Source: Bacillota bacterium (GTDB taxonomy: Bacteria; Bacillota_I; Bacilli_A; Erysipelotrichales; Erysipelotrichaceae). Taken from it: a stretch of 12,243 nt of DNA. Within the stretch, counting starts at the first letter, position 1, and the number at the start of each line of letters is the position of its first letter. Position numbers and translations under genes: made by a program. The stretch lies in the NCBI GenBank assembly GCA_023387245.1, contig JAEWIH010000105.1, positions 1-12,243 on the forward strand, written 5' to 3'. A model generated the notes under the pieces. That model saw only the letters and a program-made list of their open reading frames with translations. It did no database searches and was not told the DNA's origin. This document shows, one piece after another, positions 5,458 to 12,243 of this stretch.

Positions 5458-8400
5458 ATGAAAAATAAAATAACAAAGAGTTTATTGGCAGTAAGTGCAA
5501 CAATTATAGGGGCTACTAGTTTGTCTAGCCTAGAGCCAGTAGTCATCAAGGCTAATGAATTAGAAGAGTCAAAACAAGCTGAAGAAAACAAAAAACAAGC
5601 TGAAAAAGAAGTTGGGCAAATTAAAGACAAAATAAAAAACGCTAAAGAAATAGTCGTTGATTCTAGTAAGCTAGCAGAAGATGCTAGTAAGATGATTGAA
5701 GAAATTAATCAAACATTAACTGAGTCTAGAGATGAAACAAAAAAAGAAGAAAACTCAAAGTTAATTGAATCTACTTCTAGTGAAATAACTAGCCAACAAG
5801 CCGAAAAGGAAACTCTTGAGGAAGCTTATAAGCAAGCTCAAGGGGAACTAGCAACAGCTGAGTCAGAATTAGAGACAGCATCAAATCAGCTTAGAGATTA
5901 CACAAACAAACTAGAAGTAGCAACAGAGAACACAAAAAAGAAAGAGGAAGAAGTTAGAGAAGTAGAAAATGCAATTACAGAAGCTAATAATGAAAAGGAA
6001 ACTAACAGGCAAGCTAAAGAGCAAGTTAAGAGTGCATTGGCTAGTGAAAAAGAGCGATTGACTGCTAATGAAGACAATAAAACGGCTGTATTGCAAGAGT
6101 TGGATGAGATTAAAAAGCGAATAACTATTGAAAGTCAAGAGTTGGTTAACAAACAACAAGCATACGAACAATCTGAAGAAAAATTGCGACTACTATTAGA
6201 AGAAATTAGAGCAGGTGAATCAGATTTACAAGTTGCTAAAGATCAGAAAGCAAGGATAGAAAATCAAGTTGAACAGGTGCAGCGTGTTTTAAATGAAAAA
6301 GAACAAATATTAAAAGAAAAAACAGCTTTATACGAAGCAACAAAAGACGAAGGGAAAAAGAACGAGTTAAAAGAGCAAGTCAGTCAACTAACAAGTCAAA
6401 TAGTGCAAGCTGAAAAAGTCCTAGAGTCGGCTCAGCAAGCTAAAGAAGAAGCTCAAAGTAAACTCCAAGAGGTGAATGGTAAGATAGAGGCGGCTAAGTC
6501 TACAATTTCGGAAACGCAAGCCAGATTGACGACAATGCAAGATGAATTACAAACAAAGGTAGATATTCATTTTAATACGGTGCAAGAGTTAGAGCGTAAA
6601 AAGGAGGCTTTAAAAGAGGCTCGTGAGTCTGTAGTTAATGAACAAAATAAAGTAACTCAAATTGAAGAAGTTATTAATAATACTAATTTAAGTATTGATG
6701 AGAAGTTGGCTTTAATTGCTAAAAAACAAGAAGAGTTAATAAAGGCTGATGAAACCATTCAACAATATAAAGAAACATTAAAACAAGTACAAGCCCAATA
6801 TGATAAACAAGGGATTGGTTTTTTTGAAGAGGTTAATCCTATATTAACTGAGAAATTGTTATATAATGATAATCTTTTTAATATTAGAGGGGAACAGAAA
6901 AAAGGGCGAGAATTTGTGCATGCTAACCAAGGGAGTGCATTCTTATTTGATAATATTAAACGCTCTTTGGAGTTTATTAAAGAAGGTAATCAATATAGAC
7001 AAACAGATTATAATTTTAGAGGTAGAGAGGCTTTACGCGTAATAGATTCATTAATGATTAATAGTGCGTTGCATGCTAATATGAATTTATATGTACGCGA
7101 ACACTTGTCTTCTAACGAGAATACAGGTAGCTCATTACCAGTGATGGATAATGATGGTCCAATGACAGATGATGGCAAGTTAGTGTTAAGTTTTGGAGAA
7201 AATTTAGCATGGCACAACGAGCGTGCATATGAGGGATGGGTCGTTTCAGAGCGCCAAGTGTATGATTGGTTTAAGGCTCGTCCAGACAAGAGTATTGATA
7301 ACATAGAAGACAGAAAGCAGGCAGCCAAGGAGTTACAGTTACCGGATGAGAGATGGGTTCAAACAGGCCATTACACTAACTTACTGGATGAGGATTTTGT
7401 ATATACTGGTTTTGGTCATGGTCAACGCAATGAAGACAATGATTTACGTATTAAAACATCAGAAGTACAACGTTTTGCTACTTTACTAACATTTCAAGAC
7501 TCTACTAGAGTAAGTTCATATACACCAGATGAATACTTATATAGATTAAACACATACATTGATAATATTACTCAACGGCTTGAAAGAGCTAAGAATGAAG
7601 TTAAGAGTGCAGAGTTAGCTAAGGAAGCTCTTAATAATTTTATAAGTGCGACTCAAAAAGAGATTGAAGCTTTAAGAGGTCAAATAAGTAATAAAACGAC
7701 TGAAAAAGAAGCTGTAGAGAGAGATATAGAATCATTAACTGAAACTGTTGAGCAGACACAGGCATTAGTGGAGCGTGCTAAGGAGCAAGAGCAGTTAGCT
7801 GAGCAGGCTATGGAAGCTGTACAACAAGAGGTTGATAGGATGACTTTAGAGTTTAGTGAAAAGTTGACTCAATTAGAAGCCTATCAAGAGGAAGTTGAGG
7901 AAGCTAATTCCACTTTAGCTAAAAAAGAGCAAGCTAAGATACAAGCTGAAAAACACTTGCAGGCTACTAAAGAGTCTAAAACTCGTTTAGAAGAAAATAT
8001 TCAAAGATTGGAATCTGATGTTGCGAGAATTAGTGAAGAATATAAAGAAGCTGTTAAAGAAGCTGTTAAAGAAAAAGAAATAGCACAAGAAGAATATAAT
8101 GATGTAACATCTAGCTTTGAGTTCATTCAAAATTCGATAGAAGAAATAGAGCAAAAAATACATTCATTACATGAGCAACAATCAGCTACTACTCGTGCTA
8201 GAGAAAACTTAGGAGCTAATATAAATGAAGCTCAAAGCCGATTAGAAAGTTTGCGTCAAGAGGAAGCTAGCAAGCAAGCAGTATACGATAATGCTGTTAA
8301 AAATACACAAAATTTACATTCAAATATTCAGCATTTAGAAAAGAATATTTCGGATTTAAATGGTATTATTCAATCTATCGAACACAAAATTCAAGAGAAA

Positions 8401-9198
8401 CAAGTTGAATTAGGTCAATTACAAACTCAAAAAGAGGAGTTAGCACAGATTGAAAATGAAGTACGTTTAAAGAAGCAAGAAGTAGATACGTTGTTTGAAG
8501 AAAAAACTAACAAAAAGACAACTGCTTTAGCTAACTATCAGCAAGCAAGTGTAAACTTAGAACAAAAGACAAGCCGAATTCAAGAGTTAGAAGTGCGATT
8601 AAACATGTTACAAGAGCAAGCTAAGAAATTTAACCCAAAATATATCCAAGAACAAGAAGAAGCTTTAAACAAGCAACAAGATATATATAATAAAGCGGTT
8701 AAGGCTAAAGAGGATGCTGAAAAGTTATTAAAAGAATTAGTTGTAGATTTAGAACAAAAAGAAAAAGTGTTGGCTACAACGGTTGAAACTTTCGAAGAAA
8801 GCGAAAAGACTTATGAATCTAAGGATTATAATTTCTTAACGGATTATACTTTTATAGTTGAGAAACCTCAAGATAATAAAGAAGCACCAGTTGTCAATGA
8901 AGTAGCTAAGGAAACTGATAAAAGTACAAGACTTAATCAGAAAGTTGCCATCAACAAAGAACGAGCAACAACAACCCAAGATAACAAAGAAAATAAGCAA
9001 TCAGAGAGCGCTTCTTTAGAAAACAGCGAAGCTAATACTTCATCAGAAATTAAAGAAACACTAGATAACAAGTCGGCTAATGCTTCTCAAACTGATCCTA
9101 AACAAAATAATATATTATTATTTGTGATATCTGCAGTTGTGATTGCTATTTCAGCTATTTTAGCAGGTATTGCTGTATTTATAAATAAGAAAAAATAA
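5458..9198 (+). CDS. SEC10/PrgA-like coiled-coil surface protein with CAP-like domain
   Basis: Secreted protein of 1246 residues. Residues 1-32 are a Gram-positive Sec signal peptide (KNKITKSLLAVSATIIGATS, probable cleavage after VIKA). Residues about 35-450 are a Glu/Lys/Gln-rich coiled coil. Residues about 450-685 form a globular domain matching the SEC10/PrgA surface-exclusion family, which is CAP/SCP-like: GENLAWH (580-586), a YDWF stretch, GHYTNLLD (637-644) and an FGHGQ turn. A second coiled coil runs from about 690 to 1130, followed by a Ser/Thr/Asn/Lys-rich spacer and a membrane helix (about 1219-1241) with a KKK tail. A sorting-signal layout is present, but LPXTG is replaced by ASQTD (1209-1213). 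The start at ATG 5458 follows AAAGGTGG; GTG/ATG codons further upstream overlap the promoter. Enterococcal PrgA holds its CAP domain on a long stalk and blocks conjugation, but no conjugation genes are near, so adhesion or surface protection is equally possible. Confidence 0.85.
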   Translation: MKNKITKSLLAVSATIIGATSLSSLEPVVIKANELEESKQAEENKKQAEKEVGQIKDKIKNAKEIVVDSSKLAEDASKMIEEINQTLTESRDETKKEENSKLIESTSSEITSQQAEKETLEEAYKQAQGELATAESELETASNQLRDYTNKLEVATENTKKKEEEVREVENAITEANNEKETNRQAKEQVKSALASEKERLTANEDNKTAVLQELDEIKKRITIESQELVNKQQAYEQSEEKLRLLLEEIRAGESDLQVAKDQKARIENQVEQVQRVLNEKEQILKEKTALYEATKDEGKKNELKEQVSQLTSQIVQAEKVLESAQQAKEEAQSKLQEVNGKIEAAKSTISETQARLTTMQDELQTKVDIHFNTVQELERKKEALKEARESVVNEQNKVTQIEEVINNTNLSIDEKLALIAKKQEELIKADETIQQYKETLKQVQAQYDKQGIGFFEEVNPILTEKLLYNDNLFNIRGEQKKGREFVHANQGSAFLFDNIKRSLEFIKEGNQYRQTDYNFRGREALRVIDSLMINSALHANMNLYVREHLSSNENTGSSLPVMDNDGPMTDDGKLVLSFGENLAWHNERAYEGWVVSERQVYDWFKARPDKSIDNIEDRKQAAKELQLPDERWVQTGHYTNLLDEDFVYTGFGHGQRNEDNDLRIKTSEVQRFATLLTFQDSTRVSSYTPDEYLYRLNTYIDNITQRLERAKNEVKSAELAKEALNNFISATQKEIEALRGQISNKTTEKEAVERDIESLTETVEQTQALVERAKEQEQLAEQAMEAVQQEVDRMTLEFSEKLTQLEAYQEEVEEANSTLAKKEQAKIQAEKHLQATKESKTRLEENIQRLESDVARISEEYKEAVKEAVKEKEIAQEEYNDVTSSFEFIQNSIEEIEQKIHSLHEQQSATTRARENLGANINEAQSRLESLRQEEASKQAVYDNAVKNTQNLHSNIQHLEKNISDLNGIIQSIEHKIQEKQVELGQLQTQKEELAQIENEVRLKKQEVDTLFEEKTNKKTTALANYQQASVNLEQKTSRIQELEVRLNMLQEQAKKFNPKYIQEQEEALNKQQDIYNKAVKAKEDAEKLLKELVVDLEQKEKVLATTVETFEESEKTYESKDYNFLTDYTFIVEKPQDNKEAPVVNEVAKETDKSTRLNQKVAINKERATTTQDNKENKQSESASLENSEANTSSEIKETLDNKSANASQTDPKQNNILLFVISAVVIAISAILAGIAVFINKKK

Positions 9199-9240
9199 TG
9201 TGTTAATAGTTAGGAAAAATGTCTTAAAAAAATTCAACAT

Positions 9241-9274
9241 AAACGAAAATACATCTTTGTATTTTCGTTTTTTT
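9241..9274 (+). terminator. Rho-independent terminator after the coiled-coil gene
   Basis: Perfect 13-bp stem, left arm 9241-9253 (AAACGAAAATACA) and right arm 9258-9270, tetraloop TCTT, followed by T through 9274. It lies 43 bases after the stop codon of the large surface protein and separates it from the S10 operon. Confidence 0.93.
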
Positions 9275-9433
9275 ATGACTTAACAATTTTTTGAATACAT
9301 GATAAAAACCACTTAGGGCTTCTTGTTTATAAAAATGGAAGTTTTACAGAATGACGCCATTTATTACCACTATGATCAACAATATTTTTGGGACATTTTC
9401 TTTTACTAATTACAACAAAAAATAAAAAACAGC
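9275..9433. other. Intergenic stretch without a convincing gene
   Basis: AT-rich sequence between the terminator and the S10 promoter. On the minus strand one frame (about 9450 down to 9349) reads SKRKCPKNIVDHSGNKWRHS and then reaches a stop; it lacks a start codon with a ribosome binding site and matches no family I recognise. It may be a decayed gene fragment or chance. A forward open frame at 9388-9576 has no ribosome binding site and runs through the promoter and leader, so I do not call it a gene. Confidence 0.5.
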
Positions 9434-9462
9434 TTGCAATTGGTGCTAAAATATTATATCAT
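9434..9462 (+). promoter_or_regulatory. Probable promoter region of the S10 operon
   Basis: Two overlapping possibilities. One is an extended -10, TGCTAAAAT (9444-9452), of the same TGNTAAAAT form as the rpmG and coiled-coil gene promoters but without a -35. The other is TTGCAA (9434-9439), a 17-base spacer and TATCAT (9457-9462), with four and five matches to consensus. Either places the start of transcription at about 9459-9469, leaving a leader of roughly 130-140 bases before rpsJ. Confidence 0.6.
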
Positions 9463-9464
9463 AT

Positions 9465-9592
9465 CAAAGCTACTGCATTGATACGCAAGGTTGTCGACAC
9501 ACTGGACGGCGTTGTCATGGCTAGTGAGAAGGTCGGGTTATTTGCGGGGAGCAGGTCTACATGGAGTAAGACATAGCAATATATAAAGGAGG
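9465..9592 (+). promoter_or_regulatory. Probable structured leader RNA of the S10 operon
   Basis: The untranslated stretch before rpsJ is clearly richer in G and C than its surroundings. It contains possible pairings: CGCAA (9484-9488) with TTGCG (9542-9546) enclosing most of the GC-rich part, the palindrome TGTCGACA (9492-9499), and a hairpin at 9555-9572 (GTCTAC with GTAAGAC, one bulge, loop ATGGA). It ends in the ribosome binding site AAAGGAGG (9585-9592). Ribosomal protein operons are often controlled by a product that binds such a leader (L4 for the S10 operon in Escherichia coli). The structure and ligand here are inference. Confidence 0.5.
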
Positions 9593-9597
9593 TTTCC

Positions 9598-9909
9598 ATG
9601 GCAAAAAATAGCATTAGAATACGTTTAAAAGCGTATGAACATCGGACTATTGATCAAGCTGCTATCAAAATTGTTGAAACAGCTAATAACCACGGTGCTG
9701 CTAAAGTTGTTGGTCCTGTACCTTTACCTACTGAAAAGCAGGTGGTTACAATACTAAGAGCGGTTCATAAATATAAGGATTCTCGTGAACAATTTGAGTT
9801 GCGTACTCATAAACGTTTGATCGAGATCATCAATCCTTCACCACAAACTATTGAAGCGATGAGTCGTTTAGATTTACCTAGTGGTGTTGATATTGAAATT
9901 AAGTTATAG
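9598..9909 (+). CDS. rpsJ: 30S ribosomal protein S10
   Basis: Component of the 30S head and also the NusE partner of NusB and NusG in antitermination. It has 103 residues, the usual length, with the conserved [52 protein letters not shown] and [13 protein letters not shown]. The start at ATG 9598 follows a strong AAAGGAGG five bases upstream. First gene of the S10 operon; the stop codon overlaps the ribosome binding site of rplC. The more common upstream neighbours rpsL, rpsG, fusA and tuf are not in this window. Confidence 0.97.
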   Translation: MAKNSIRIRLKAYEHRTIDQAAIKIVETANNHGAAKVVGPVPLPTEKQVVTILRAVHKYKDSREQFELRTHKRLIEIINPSPQTIEAMSRLDLPSGVDIEIKL

Positions 9910-9918
9910 GAGGTAGAC

Positions 9919-10602
9919 ATGAAAGGATTAATTGGTCGTAAATTAGGAATGACACAAGTCTTTTTAAGTGATGGCAAGTTGGTACCTGTTACTGTTGTCG
10001 AAGTGCTTCCTAATGTTGTGTTACAGAAGAAAACACTTGAAAATGATGGATATCGTGCTGTTCAATTAGGTGTGGAGGATAAACCGCAACGTTTAGCTAC
10101 TAAACCTGAAATTGGGCACGCTAAAAAAGCAAATACTTCTCCTAAGAGATGTGTTCGTGAATTCCAATGTGATGAAATGTTGGATTTGGAATTAGGTGCT
10201 ACAGTTACTGTTGATTTGTTTGAAGCTGGAGATCATGTAGATGTTTCTGGACGTTCTCGTGGTAAAGGTTTCATGGGCGCTATTTATCGTAACAATCAAC
10301 ATATCGGTCCTCGTTCACATGGTTCTGGTAGCCATAGAACACCTGGTTCTTTTGCGAATATGGGGATTAATGTGGCAGTAATTAAACCGGGTTTGACTAA
10401 AGCAGGTCAAGAAGGTTATAAAATGCGTACTAATCAAAATTTAGAAATCATTAGTGTTGATAGCGAAAGAAATTGCTTGTTAATTAAAGGTAACGTTCCT
10501 GGACCTAGAAAAGGTTTTGTTACTATTAGAACAACTACTAAATCAACTAAGAAGAGTGCAGCTGTTGAGTTATTGAATCGGGCTGCTAGTAAGGAGGAAT
10601 AA
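9919..10602 (+). CDS. rplC: 50S ribosomal protein L3
   Basis: Early-assembly 50S protein whose long loop reaches the peptidyl transferase centre. It has 227 residues, somewhat longer than the usual 205-215 because of the C-terminal tail KKSAAVELLNRAASKEE. It starts with the conserved MKGLIGRKLGMTQVF and ends its core with LLIKGNVPGPRKGFVTI. The loop region (about residues 112-175) departs from the family: GKGFMG instead of GKGFQG, SHGSGSHRTPGSFANMG instead of the usual HGSRYHR.PGSMG form, and KAGQEGYKMRTNQNLE in place of the common PGHMGNE.VTVQNLE. The reading frame is intact and the ribosome binding site AGGAGG is strong, so the gene is expected to be functional. rplD follows after two bases. 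Confidence 0.95.
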   Translation: MKGLIGRKLGMTQVFLSDGKLVPVTVVEVLPNVVLQKKTLENDGYRAVQLGVEDKPQRLATKPEIGHAKKANTSPKRCVREFQCDEMLDLELGATVTVDLFEAGDHVDVSGRSRGKGFMGAIYRNNQHIGPRSHGSGSHRTPGSFANMGINVAVIKPGLTKAGQEGYKMRTNQNLEIISVDSERNCLLIKGNVPGPRKGFVTIRTTTKSTKKSAAVELLNRAASKEE

Positions 10603-10604
10603 TC

Positions 10605-11237
10605 ATGCCTAAGTTATCGGTATTGGATTTAAAGGGTAATGTTGTTTCTGACATCGAATTAAATGAAGCTGTGTTTGGGATTACGCCTCATAGACAAGCT
10701 ATGTATGATATGATTGTTCTTCAACGTCATTCATTGCGTCAAGGAACTCATAAAGTTAAAAATCGTAGTGAAGTTTCTGGTGGTGGCCGTAAGCCTTGGC
10801 GTCAAAAAGGTACTGGTCGAGCTAGACAAGGATCAATTAGAGCTCCTCAATGGAGAGGAGGGGGTATTGTTTTTGGACCTACTCCTAGATCTTATGATAT
10901 TAAGTTAAATCGTAAAGTTAGAAGATTGGCTTTGAGATCTATTTTGAGCCAAAAAGTTTTAGATAATGAAATGCTTGTTATCAAAAATACTGAATTAGAA
11001 ACTAATAAAACAAAAGAAATGGTAGCTGTATTAAAAGCTTTGAATTGTGTAAATAAAACTGTTTTTGTTGTTAATGAAGCGGAAGATGCTTTAGATAATT
11101 TATGGTTGGCTGCACGCAATTTACAAAATGTTTTAATACTTTCGGTAGAAAAAGTAAATGTTTATGATGTGATGAATTGTGATCATGTAGTTTTCACTGA
11201 ATCGGCTGCTAAATTAAGTGGGGAGGTCTTTGCTTAA
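10605..11237 (+). CDS. rplD: 50S ribosomal protein L4
   Basis: 50S protein with an extended loop that lines the peptide exit tunnel; in enterobacteria it also represses its own operon. It has 210 residues, the usual length. The highly conserved tunnel loop is present: RSEVSGGGRKPWRQKGTGRA, then RQGSIRAPQWRGGGIVFGP (residues 53-91). The C-terminal globular part ends with NVYDVMNCDHVVFTESAAKL, a recognisable but divergent form of the NVYDIL..D..V.T..A pattern. AAGGAGG (10591-10597) lies seven bases before ATG 10605. The stop overlaps the start of rplW by one base (TAATG). Confidence 0.97.
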   Translation: MPKLSVLDLKGNVVSDIELNEAVFGITPHRQAMYDMIVLQRHSLRQGTHKVKNRSEVSGGGRKPWRQKGTGRARQGSIRAPQWRGGGIVFGPTPRSYDIKLNRKVRRLALRSILSQKVLDNEMLVIKNTELETNKTKEMVAVLKALNCVNKTVFVVNEAEDALDNLWLAARNLQNVLILSVEKVNVYDVMNCDHVVFTESAAKLSGEVFA

Positions 11238-11521
11238 TGAAAAACGCTCGTGATATTATTTTATATCCGATTTATACTGAAAAATCGGTAGCGATTGGGC
11301 AAGAAGGACGTGTTGTTGTTTTTGCTGTTGATCGCCGTAGTAATAAAACTGCTATTAAATTAGCTGTTCAAACTATTTTTAATGTAAAAGTTGAAAAAGT
11401 TAATGTAATCAACTGTCGTCCTAAGAAAAAACGTGTTGGTAAATATGTTGGAACGACATCAGCGATTAAAAAGGCGATTGTTACATTAGCGCCAGGTCAA
11501 AAGATTGACGTCTTAGACTAA
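11237..11521 (+). CDS. rplW: 50S ribosomal protein L23
   Basis: 50S protein at the tunnel exit, docking site for trigger factor and the signal recognition particle. It has 94 residues, typical for bacteria. It shows DIILYPIYTEKS near the N-terminus, VFAVDRRSNKTAIKLAVQTIF, and VKVEKVNVINCRPKKKRVGKY. ATG 11237 overlaps the rplD stop (TAATG) with GGGAGG at 11221-11226 inside the rplD coding sequence, so the two are translationally coupled. Confidence 0.97.
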   Translation: MKNARDIILYPIYTEKSVAIGQEGRVVVFAVDRRSNKTAIKLAVQTIFNVKVEKVNVINCRPKKKRVGKYVGTTSAIKKAIVTLAPGQKIDVLD

Positions 11522-11533
11522 TTAGGAGGATGT

Positions 11534-12243
11534 ATGGCAATTAAAGTTTATAAACCGACGACTCCAGGACGCCGTGGCATGACTACTTTAGATAATTCGT
11601 TGTTGTCGCGTGTAAAACCTGAAAAATCGTTATTAGAGAAAAAACAAAAACATAGTGGTCGTAATAATACTGGTCGAATTACTACTCGCCATCAAGGTGG
11701 CGGTCATAAACAAAAATACCGTATTATAGATTTTAAACGTAATAAAGATAATGTAGTTGCTAGAGTTGCTACTATAGAATATGATCCAAATCGTTCTGCT
11801 AATATTTGTTTACTAAATTATTTGGATGGCGAAAAACGTTATATTTTAGCTCCTAAAGGTATCGAAGTTGGTATGGAAGTTGTTTCTGGTGTTGAAACTG
11901 ATATTAAGATCGGTAATTCATTAGAATTAAGAAATATTCCTGAAGGTACTTTTGTACATAATGTTGAACTAAAACCTGGTAAAGGCGGCCAAATGGTTCG
12001 TTCTGCTGGTGCTAGTGCTCAAGTTTTGGGGATTGAAGAAAAATATGTTATTTTGAAATTGACTTCTGGTGAAGTTAGAAAAGTTTTAGGTACTTGTCGT
12101 GCTACAGTTGGAGAAGTTGGTAATCAAGATCATTCATTAGTTAACATCGGTAAAGCTGGTCGTACTCGTTGGTTAGGCGAAAGACCGACTGTTCGTGGTT
12201 CGGCTATGAATCCAAACGATCACCCGCATGGTGGTGGTGAAGG
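11534..12243 (+). CDS. rplB: 50S ribosomal protein L2, N-terminal part (3' end outside window)
   Basis: 50S protein needed for subunit association and peptidyl transferase activity. The first 236 codons are present, out of about 276 in the family; the frame stays open to the window end. It begins [20 protein letters not shown], contains [21 protein letters not shown] (about 46-66), and reaches [11 protein letters not shown], the conserved motif with the functionally important His. ATG 11534 lies four bases after AGGAGG (11524-11529), a short spacing. An ATG at 11530 is in another frame. It is the next member of the S10 operon after rplW, as in nearly all bacteria. Confidence 0.97.
   Translation, partial: MAIKVYKPTTPGRRGMTTLDNSLLSRVKPEKSLLEKKQKHSGRNNTGRITTRHQGGGHKQKYRIIDFKRNKDNVVARVATIEYDPNRSANICLLNYLDGEKRYILAPKGIEVGMEVVSGVETDIKIGNSLELRNIPEGTFVHNVELKPGKGGQMVRSAGASAQVLGIEEKYVILKLTSGEVRKVLGTCRATVGEVGNQDHSLVNIGKAGRTRWLGERPTVRGSAMNPNDHPHGGGE

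Noticed and set aside
7008..7328. 106-codon minus-strand frame within the SEC10 domain
   Set aside because: It lies opposite the conserved GENLAWH and YDWF motifs of the real gene and has no start signal.
9388..9576. 62-codon open frame upstream of rpsJ
   Set aside because: It has no ribosome binding site, runs through the promoter and the leader, and its protein resembles nothing; the GC-rich part is better explained as structured RNA.
10714..11119. Short frames overlapping rplD on both strands
   Set aside because: L4 is unambiguous here; these are out-of-frame readings.
1..12243. CRISPR arrays, tRNA or rRNA genes, intact insertion sequences
   Set aside because: I saw no regularly spaced repeats, no cloverleaf with a CCA end or conserved T-loop, and no transposase or terminal inverted repeats.

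Overview
The window is a chromosomal segment of a low-GC Gram-positive bacterium (Bacillota, most likely class Bacilli; I lean to Lactobacillales but cannot fix the family). The evidence is the AT-rich sequence, strong Shine-Dalgarno sites of the GGAGG type, TGA read as stop, the Bacilli gene order cysS-mrnC-rlmB-sigH-rpmG-secE-nusG, and a SEC10/PrgA-type coiled-coil surface protein of a kind found in enterococci, lactobacilli and streptococci.

Region 1 (1-3208) is a housekeeping block read left to right: the 3' part of cysS, then mrnC, rlmB and a SigH-like sigma factor in a chain of overlapping genes. A good promoter, whose -35 box contains the sigma gene's stop codon, then starts rpmG-secE-nusG. 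The block ends at a perfect 15-bp bidirectional terminator. Two things differ from Bacillus subtilis: no yacP/rae1 gene lies between rlmB and the sigma gene, and rplK-rplA do not follow nusG.

Region 2 (3209-9274) is an accessory stretch between two universal operons. It holds a small ArsC/Spx-fold protein on the minus strand, a divergent 578-residue membrane-anchored protein with about four G5 repeats, and a 1246-residue secreted protein with two very long coiled coils around a central SEC10/PrgA (CAP-like) domain. Neither surface protein has a canonical LPXTG motif. The large one has a sequence resembling a degenerate one (ASQTD) exactly where the motif should be. A strong intrinsic terminator closes the region.

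Region 3 (9275-12243) starts with about 320 bp lacking a convincing gene. It includes an extended -10 promoter and a locally GC-rich, probably structured leader. The S10 ribosomal protein operon follows: rpsJ, rplC, rplD, rplW and the 5' part of rplB, tightly packed with strong ribosome binding sites. L3 is unusual in the loop that faces the peptidyl transferase centre.

Together, regions 1 and 3 encode translation, protein export and transcription elongation functions. Region 2 probably encodes cell-surface proteins that bind wall polymers or hold a CAP-like domain far from the cell. I see no CRISPR array, tRNA, rRNA or intact mobile element. The most unusual material is in region 2 and in the leader and L3 of region 3; I do not see a complete new multi-gene system.
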